From NCBI GenBank assembly GCA_038232935.1, contig JBBSMX010000010.1:1-54635 (forward strand): a stretch of 54,635 nucleotides of DNA, written 5' to 3'. The position numbers and the translations under genes were made by a program. Numbering within the stretch: the first letter of the stretch is position 1; every line of letters begins with the position of its first letter. The notes beneath the pieces were generated by a model. It ran no database searches. It saw nothing but the letters and a program-made list of their open reading frames with translations, and was not told where the DNA came from. Of the stretch, positions 50,586 through 54,635 are shown one piece after another. This DNA comes from JBBSMX01 sp038232935. GTDB lineage: Bacteria; Bacteroidota; Rhodothermia; Rhodothermales; JANQRZ01.

Positions 50586-51638
50586 ATGCCGCGCCGCTTA
50601 CTCACGCTTCTGCTACTCCTTTGCTTCGTCGCCGTCACTGTGGTGGTAGTGGCCGGTTGCCTCCGCCACGCGGCCCGGACAGACGGGACCTCCGTTTCGG
50701 GCGAGGTACCCGGCACCGAGCAGGACAGCGGCCTTCCTGCCGCGGCCGGCCTACGCATCGGCACGTTCAACACGGAGTTCCTGTTCGACGGCCTAGACAA
50801 CGAAGGACAGGCGAGCTTCCCGTGGAAGGGAGATCCCGTGCTCGCCCGAGCGCACCGCGACTCCATCGCCCGCGTTATCCGTGCACTCGATGCGGACGTG
50901 CTGATGCTAGAGGAGGTCGAGAACGCGGAAACGCTGGAGATGCTTGTCGGCGAATCTCTCGCCGACCTCGGGTACAAGGTCTACTTCGTCAAGGGGCAGG
51001 ACAACTTCACCGGGCAGGATGTGGGACTCCTCTCCCGCCTCCCCATCGAAGAAGTGGGCCGGACCGACGAGCGGGTGCAGGTCGGGACGACGCGCCAGCA
51101 GTACGGCGTCAGCAAGAACCTCTGGGCGCGGCTCGACCTCGGCGGCATCCCGACGACGCTCATCGGCGTGCACTTCCTCGCCCGACCGGACGATGTCGAG
51201 CGGAAGCCGCGGCGTGAGGCGCAGGCCGAGGTGATCCGGCGGCTCGTCGTGGAGGAGATGTCGGCCGGCCGCGCCGTCGCCGTCCTCGGCGACTTCAACG
51301 ATTTCGACGATGACACGCCCGACCGGGCCGGCAGCGTCCCGATCTCGAACGTGCTCGCCACCATCAAGCAGGCCGGACCCGGACCGGCGGACGACCTCCG
51401 CAACGCCGCCGCCGAGGTCCCCCAAAAGGATCGCTACACCTCGTTCTGGGACCGGAACCGCAACGACATCATCGACCCCGGCGAGTTCTCTTCGCTGGAT
51501 CACCTCCTCCTCTCGCCGCGTCTCTACGCGTCCCTGCGTGCCGTCCACTTCGTGCATCTCCACGACCCGCGCGTCGTCTCCGATCACTTCCCCATCGTAG
51601 TCACGCTCGAATTGCCCTCCGGTCTAGGAACGCGGTGA
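50586..51638 (+). CDS. Exported endonuclease/exonuclease/phosphatase-family lipoprotein
   Basis: 350 residues. Signal peptide with lipobox VVVAGC. EEP fold motifs in order: IGTFNTEFLFD, ADVLMLEEVEN (metal Glu), LGDFNDFDDD (catalytic Asp-x-Asn), SLDHLLLS and VVSDHFPIVV (catalytic His). Such exported EEP proteins hydrolyse DNA/RNA or phosphodiester/phosphomonoester substrates; the substrate here is unknown. A phosphate-scavenging role is possible. ATG at 50586 fits the lipoprotein signal. Confidence 0.85.
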   Translation: MPRRLLTLLLLLCFVAVTVVVVAGCLRHAARTDGTSVSGEVPGTEQDSGLPAAAGLRIGTFNTEFLFDGLDNEGQASFPWKGDPVLARAHRDSIARVIRALDADVLMLEEVENAETLEMLVGESLADLGYKVYFVKGQDNFTGQDVGLLSRLPIEEVGRTDERVQVGTTRQQYGVSKNLWARLDLGGIPTTLIGVHFLARPDDVERKPRREAQAEVIRRLVVEEMSAGRAVAVLGDFNDFDDDTPDRAGSVPISNVLATIKQAGPGPADDLRNAAAEVPQKDRYTSFWDRNRNDIIDPGEFSSLDHLLLSPRLYASLRAVHFVHLHDPRVVSDHFPIVVTLELPSGLGTR

Positions 51639-51825
51639 CCGGCCTTATCGGGCTACGCCGAGTCGGCACGCCGTAGTCTTCCTGCAGCGCGGATCTGCGC
51701 GCGCGGTGCGGCCTCGGCTCTGTCTCTTCCCCACGCTACGCGGGACCCATCGGGGGACGGGATCATTAAACAGAGGCAATCACTTCTCTAGTTTCCCTCT
51801 CGACTACCTCACCCCGACTTTATCT

Positions 51826-52641
51826 ATGGCTGGATCTCCCCCTCCCAACCGCCCCGCGTCCGACCTTTGGGACCGCGCGCTCAGCGGCGACCGCGACGCG
51901 TTCGAAGAAGCCCTCGCACCGCACCACGACACGCTGATGGACGCCGCGCGGCGCAAGATCGCCGCCCGCATCGCCGAGGGCGAACTACGTGAACGCGCCC
52001 TCACGCCTGAAGAACTCGTCGGCGAGACGATGATCCGCGCCTTCGACCACCGGGCTAGCTTCGACCCCGAGCAGATGAGCCTGCGCGCGTGGCTCCTCGG
52101 CATCCAGTACCGGACGCTCAACCGCCTCCTCCGTACCGAGCACCGCTACGACGACCAGAAAGCCATCTCCCTCGACGCCGAGGTCCCAGCGGGTGACGAG
52201 CAGGACGCCGTCGAGGAGCAGTTCTACGAGTTCCGCCAGCCCTTCGACGTGACGACCTACGAGGAGATCATCCCGAGCCAGCAGCCCGCCGACGTCGAGA
52301 TCGACCCGCGTGGGCGCTCGCTCTCGCCGGAAGAGCTGGACTACCTCGAATCCAGTGGCCTCGGGGCCGAGCAGCGCCACCTCGTCGAGTTCCACGACGA
52401 GTTCGAGCTCTCGCTCTCCGAGATCGCGCAGATCATGGAAACCTCGCTGCAGAATACCGCCGAGGCGCTCGGCGAGGCGCGCATGCACGTCCGCCACTAC
52501 ATCGGCTCGACCGATGTGGACAACGTCGCCGAAGACGAGCGCATCGACAGCTACACCGGCGAGCCCATCAGCCAGAACCCCGCCTACCCCGAGACGGGGA
52601 CCCCCAACGATTCCGACAACGAACCCGCGACCCGAGCATGA
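51826..52641 (+). CDS. Sigma-70/ECF-like factor
   Basis: 271 residues. Region 2-like part: SDLWDRALSGDRDAFEEALAP at about 12-32, LTPEELVGETMIRAFDHRASFDPEQMSLRAWLLGI and YRTLNRLLR. An acidic spacer (about 115-170) leads to a region 4-like helix-turn-helix: LSPEELDYLESSGLGAEQRH, ELSLSEIAQIMETSLQNTAEALGEARMHVRHY. An acidic, Pro/Asn-rich tail of about 40 residues follows. It differs enough from typical ECF sigma factors (long spacer, weak region 4) that it may be a degenerate or specialised factor. No anti-sigma gene is adjacent; its stop overlaps the start of the baeRF-like gene (ATGA). Confidence 0.75.
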   Translation: MAGSPPPNRPASDLWDRALSGDRDAFEEALAPHHDTLMDAARRKIAARIAEGELRERALTPEELVGETMIRAFDHRASFDPEQMSLRAWLLGIQYRTLNRLLRTEHRYDDQKAISLDAEVPAGDEQDAVEEQFYEFRQPFDVTTYEEIIPSQQPADVEIDPRGRSLSPEELDYLESSGLGAEQRHLVEFHDEFELSLSEIAQIMETSLQNTAEALGEARMHVRHYIGSTDVDNVAEDERIDSYTGEPISQNPAYPETGTPNDSDNEPATRA

Positions 52642-53828
52642 GCAACGCCCTGACCCCCGAACTCCGCGACGCCCTCATCGCCGAGCTCGAAGAGCGCACC
52701 ACCTCCCCCGGCTTCCACTACCTCGACGCCGGCCACCTCACGGAGCTCGCCGCGATTGAGAGTGCGGAGGCCCCTGTGGTCTCGATTTTTATGGAGCTGA
52801 CGCCGGAGATGCGCGTCAACGACTCGTGGACCACCACGTTTAAGGACCTCGCCCGGCAGGCGCTCACCCATGCCAACGGCCACTACGACGACAAGACAGT
52901 GCAGCACGAGCTCGACCGCGTCGAGGCGGCGCTGCGAGGGGGCATCCCACGCACGGGGCGCGGCATCGTGTTCTACGCCTGCGAGGCCATCGGCCTCTTC
53001 CGACAGTTCGGCGTCGCCATCTCGCTGCCGAACACGGTCTACGTGGACCGGCGGCCGTACGTCCGCCCCCTCGTCCGCGTCCGCGACGAGCACGACCGCT
53101 TCGGCATCGCCGTGCTGAGCCAGAAGCAGATGCGGTTCTTCTTCAGCCAGATCGGCCTCGTCGAGGAGGTCTTCGAGCTGGAGGGCCGCGAGATCCTCAC
53201 CTCGGACTACCAGAGCAAAGACCAACGGCAAGACAAGCAGGCCGAGTACCGGAAGGAGCAGGCGAAGCGTGCCGCGCACGCCCTCGAGCTATTGGCCAAG
53301 AAGCTCGACGTCCGCCACCTCCTCTACGCATGCCCCACCGACATGGAAGCCCCCTTCCTCGACTCGCTCGACCAGCACACCCGCGAGCGCATCGCCGCCA
53401 GCTTCCAGTGCGACATCAACGCGAGTTCGGCCGAGATCGCCGAGAAGGCCGAGCCCATTCAGCGCGAGGTGGAAGAGCGCGAGGAGTTGGAAACCATAGA
53501 CAGAGTCCAGGCCCTCCTGACGACCCGCGCCGTCGGCGGACTTGAAGAGACGCTCGACATGCTGAATCAGCAGCGCGTAATGACGCTCCTCCTCGACGAC
53601 GAGCAGGAGATTCCCGGCGGCATCGACCGCGAGACCGGGATGCTGACCTCACAGACGGAGGGCACGCTCGCCGCCACCGGCAACGAGGTCTTCCCCGAGA
53701 GTGACCTGTTCGAGCTGATGCTGGAGCGGGCGCTCGCGCAGGGTGCCTCGCTCGAACTCGTCCGCAGCGAAGCCGCGCGGCAGAAGATGCAGCAGTTCGG
53801 CCCGGCGGCCGCGCTTCTGCGGTTCTAA
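52638..53828 (+). CDS. baeRF-type (archaeo-eukaryotic release-factor-like) protein
   Basis: 396 residues. The layout matches bacterial eRF1/Pelota-like proteins (baeRF families, probably family 10): an N-terminal domain with PVVSIFMEL, RTGRGIVFYACEAIGLFRQFGV and VYVDRRPYVRPLVRV; a middle domain (RFGIAVLSQKQMRFFFSQIGLVEEVF); and a C-terminal L7Ae-like domain (LDVRHLLYACPTDMEAP; ALLTTRAVGGLEETLDML; ELVRSEAARQKMQQFGPAAALLRF). Such proteins are predicted to act at the ribosome in rescue or stress. I see no GGQ motif. Translation is coupled to the upstream sigma-like gene. Confidence 0.7.
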   Translation: MSNALTPELRDALIAELEERTTSPGFHYLDAGHLTELAAIESAEAPVVSIFMELTPEMRVNDSWTTTFKDLARQALTHANGHYDDKTVQHELDRVEAALRGGIPRTGRGIVFYACEAIGLFRQFGVAISLPNTVYVDRRPYVRPLVRVRDEHDRFGIAVLSQKQMRFFFSQIGLVEEVFELEGREILTSDYQSKDQRQDKQAEYRKEQAKRAAHALELLAKKLDVRHLLYACPTDMEAPFLDSLDQHTRERIAASFQCDINASSAEIAEKAEPIQREVEEREELETIDRVQALLTTRAVGGLEETLDMLNQQRVMTLLLDDEQEIPGGIDRETGMLTSQTEGTLAATGNEVFPESDLFELMLERALAQGASLELVRSEAARQKMQQFGPAAALLRF

Positions 53829-53847
53829 CACGTGCGAGTAGTATCAA

Positions 53848-53880
53848 AAAGGGGGCGACCGGCACTCGGTCGCCCCCTTT
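53848..53880. terminator. Bidirectional terminator
   Basis: A 14-base-pair perfect stem (AAAGGGGGCGACCG at 53848-53861 with its reverse complement at 53867-53880) and a 5-base loop, between convergent genes. For the minus-strand gene it is followed by a run of five U, for the plus-strand gene by three. Confidence 0.8.
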
Positions 53881-53905
53881 CGCGTGCGTACGCGTTAGCC
53901 TGAGA

Positions 53906-54535
53906 TCAGAGCGCGACGCCGATACGGAGGAAGAACGCATTCACTTTGAACGAGTCGTTGCTGTCGAACGTCCCGACACCGCCCGGCAACTCGCCGCCAT
54001 CGACGAAGCCGGTCACATCGAGGCCATAGCGAAGCTCGGCGAACACGCTCGGCCCCACGATGGCGCTGAGTTCCGCCCCGACACCAAAGTTCAGCGCGAG
54101 CGTAGTGCTCCGGCTCCCGCTGAAGTCGGTGAGGTCACCGACCGGGAACCGGGCTTCGGGACCGAGAAGGGCGTAGGGCTTCACGACCGGCGAGGGGAAG
54201 CGGAACTTGAAGTCTACAGGGACCGCAATGAACGTGACACTGGTATTCCCCCCACTCGCCGTACCCCCACCGACACTGATCTGCGCATCGCCTGCTTTGA
54301 CGTAGAGCACGGAGATGCGAGCGGCGAGCGGGCCGAAGCCGACATCGCCGAAGATGCCGACGTGATAGCCGGTGGACTGGTCGAGGTCGATAGCCGTAGC
54401 GTCGGAGAGGGAGCCGAAGTTGAGGCCGCCGGCGAGGCCGAACTTCGGAATGACCTGGGCGTGGGCGAACGGCGCGGTGGCGGCCGACGCGAGGGCGAGC
54501 GCGAGGGCGACGAGGAGGAAACGAAAGGGGCGCAT
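53906..54535 (-). CDS. Outer-membrane beta-barrel protein (OMP_b-brl-like)
   Basis: 209 residues. Signal peptide (RFLLVALALALASAATAPFAHAQ), then strands of a small barrel: KFGLAGGLNFGSL, GYHVGIFGDVGFGPLAARISVLYV, VTFIAVPVDFKFRF, VKPYALLGPEARFPVG, LALNFGVGAELSAIVG, SVFAELRYGLDVTGFV, ending VNAFFLRIGVAL. Similar in style to the protein at 32783-33454. Unknown function; a structural outer-membrane role is likely. Confidence 0.85.
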   Translation of the reverse strand: MRPFRFLLVALALALASAATAPFAHAQVIPKFGLAGGLNFGSLSDATAIDLDQSTGYHVGIFGDVGFGPLAARISVLYVKAGDAQISVGGGTASGGNTSVTFIAVPVDFKFRFPSPVVKPYALLGPEARFPVGDLTDFSGSRSTTLALNFGVGAELSAIVGPSVFAELRYGLDVTGFVDGGELPGGVGTFDSNDSFKVNAFFLRIGVAL

Positions 54536-54635
54536 GGGCTGTGGGGGTTAAGGAATCGTCAACCGAGGGGTGAGGGGCATCGGGGTCCGGCGAGGCAGGC
54601 AACTTATCGGCGGCGGGCGGAGTTTCCAAAGCCTC

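Overview
The window is very GC-rich and densely coded, with long runs of genes on one strand, frequent ATGA or GTGA stop/start overlaps and few clear Shine-Dalgarno sequences. A type IX secretion (T9SS)-like C-terminal sorting domain, a TonB receptor paired with a DUF4249 lipoprotein, a SusC-type plug protein, several outer-membrane beta-barrels and one Bacteroidetes-like promoter point to a GC-rich relative of Bacteroidetes. My best guess is Rhodothermota/Rhodothermales, probably marine. This is inferred from gene content; no marker gene was searched.

Layout. 1-1950: a sodium/solute symporter between two GC-rich palindromic repeats. 1993-5688 (minus): DUF4249 lipoprotein, TonB receptor and small lipoprotein. 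5830-12628 (minus): GH13 glucosidase, debranching-type (alpha/alpha)6 hydrolase, lone SusC-type plug lipoprotein and GH37 trehalase. 12718-16156 (minus): a multiheme/TPR/FlgD-like fusion and an orphan restriction-type nuclease.

16260-30341 (minus) is the most interesting part: one tight run of eight genes. It encodes three multiheme c-type cytochromes, an outer-membrane porin-like barrel, a diheme-type membrane cytochrome b, and a four-cubane ferredoxin subunit fused to two cyclic-nucleotide-binding-like domains. It ends with a double-FHA protein and a flavin oxidoreductase/double-FHA/[2Fe-2S] ferredoxin fusion. I read it as an envelope electron-transfer conduit whose cytoplasmic parts carry signalling domains. 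Direction of electron flow and substrate are unknown.

30718-38041: thrS, small envelope proteins, a secreted alpha/beta-hydrolase with a sorting domain, a LuxR-type regulator broken by a G8 tract, and a DUF433/DUF5615 toxin-antitoxin-like pair. That pair lies between two degenerate copies of the last 93 bases of thrS. 38042-43850 (minus): a complete phosphate uptake operon in the order porin-pstS-pstC-pstA-pstB-phoU, with a strong hairpin between pstS and pstC.

44041-54535: rsmD, a PilM-like protein with a pseudopilin-like partner, pdxJ-era, pdxB facing them, a SleB-like hydrolase behind an AT-rich gap, a secreted EEP-family nuclease/phosphatase, a sigma-factor-like gene coupled by ATGA to a baeRF-type release-factor-like protein, and an OmpA/OprF-like barrel. 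I saw no rRNA, tRNA, CRISPR array, transposase or integrase. Apart from the thrS-tail repeats and the toxin-antitoxin pair, nothing looks clearly mobile.
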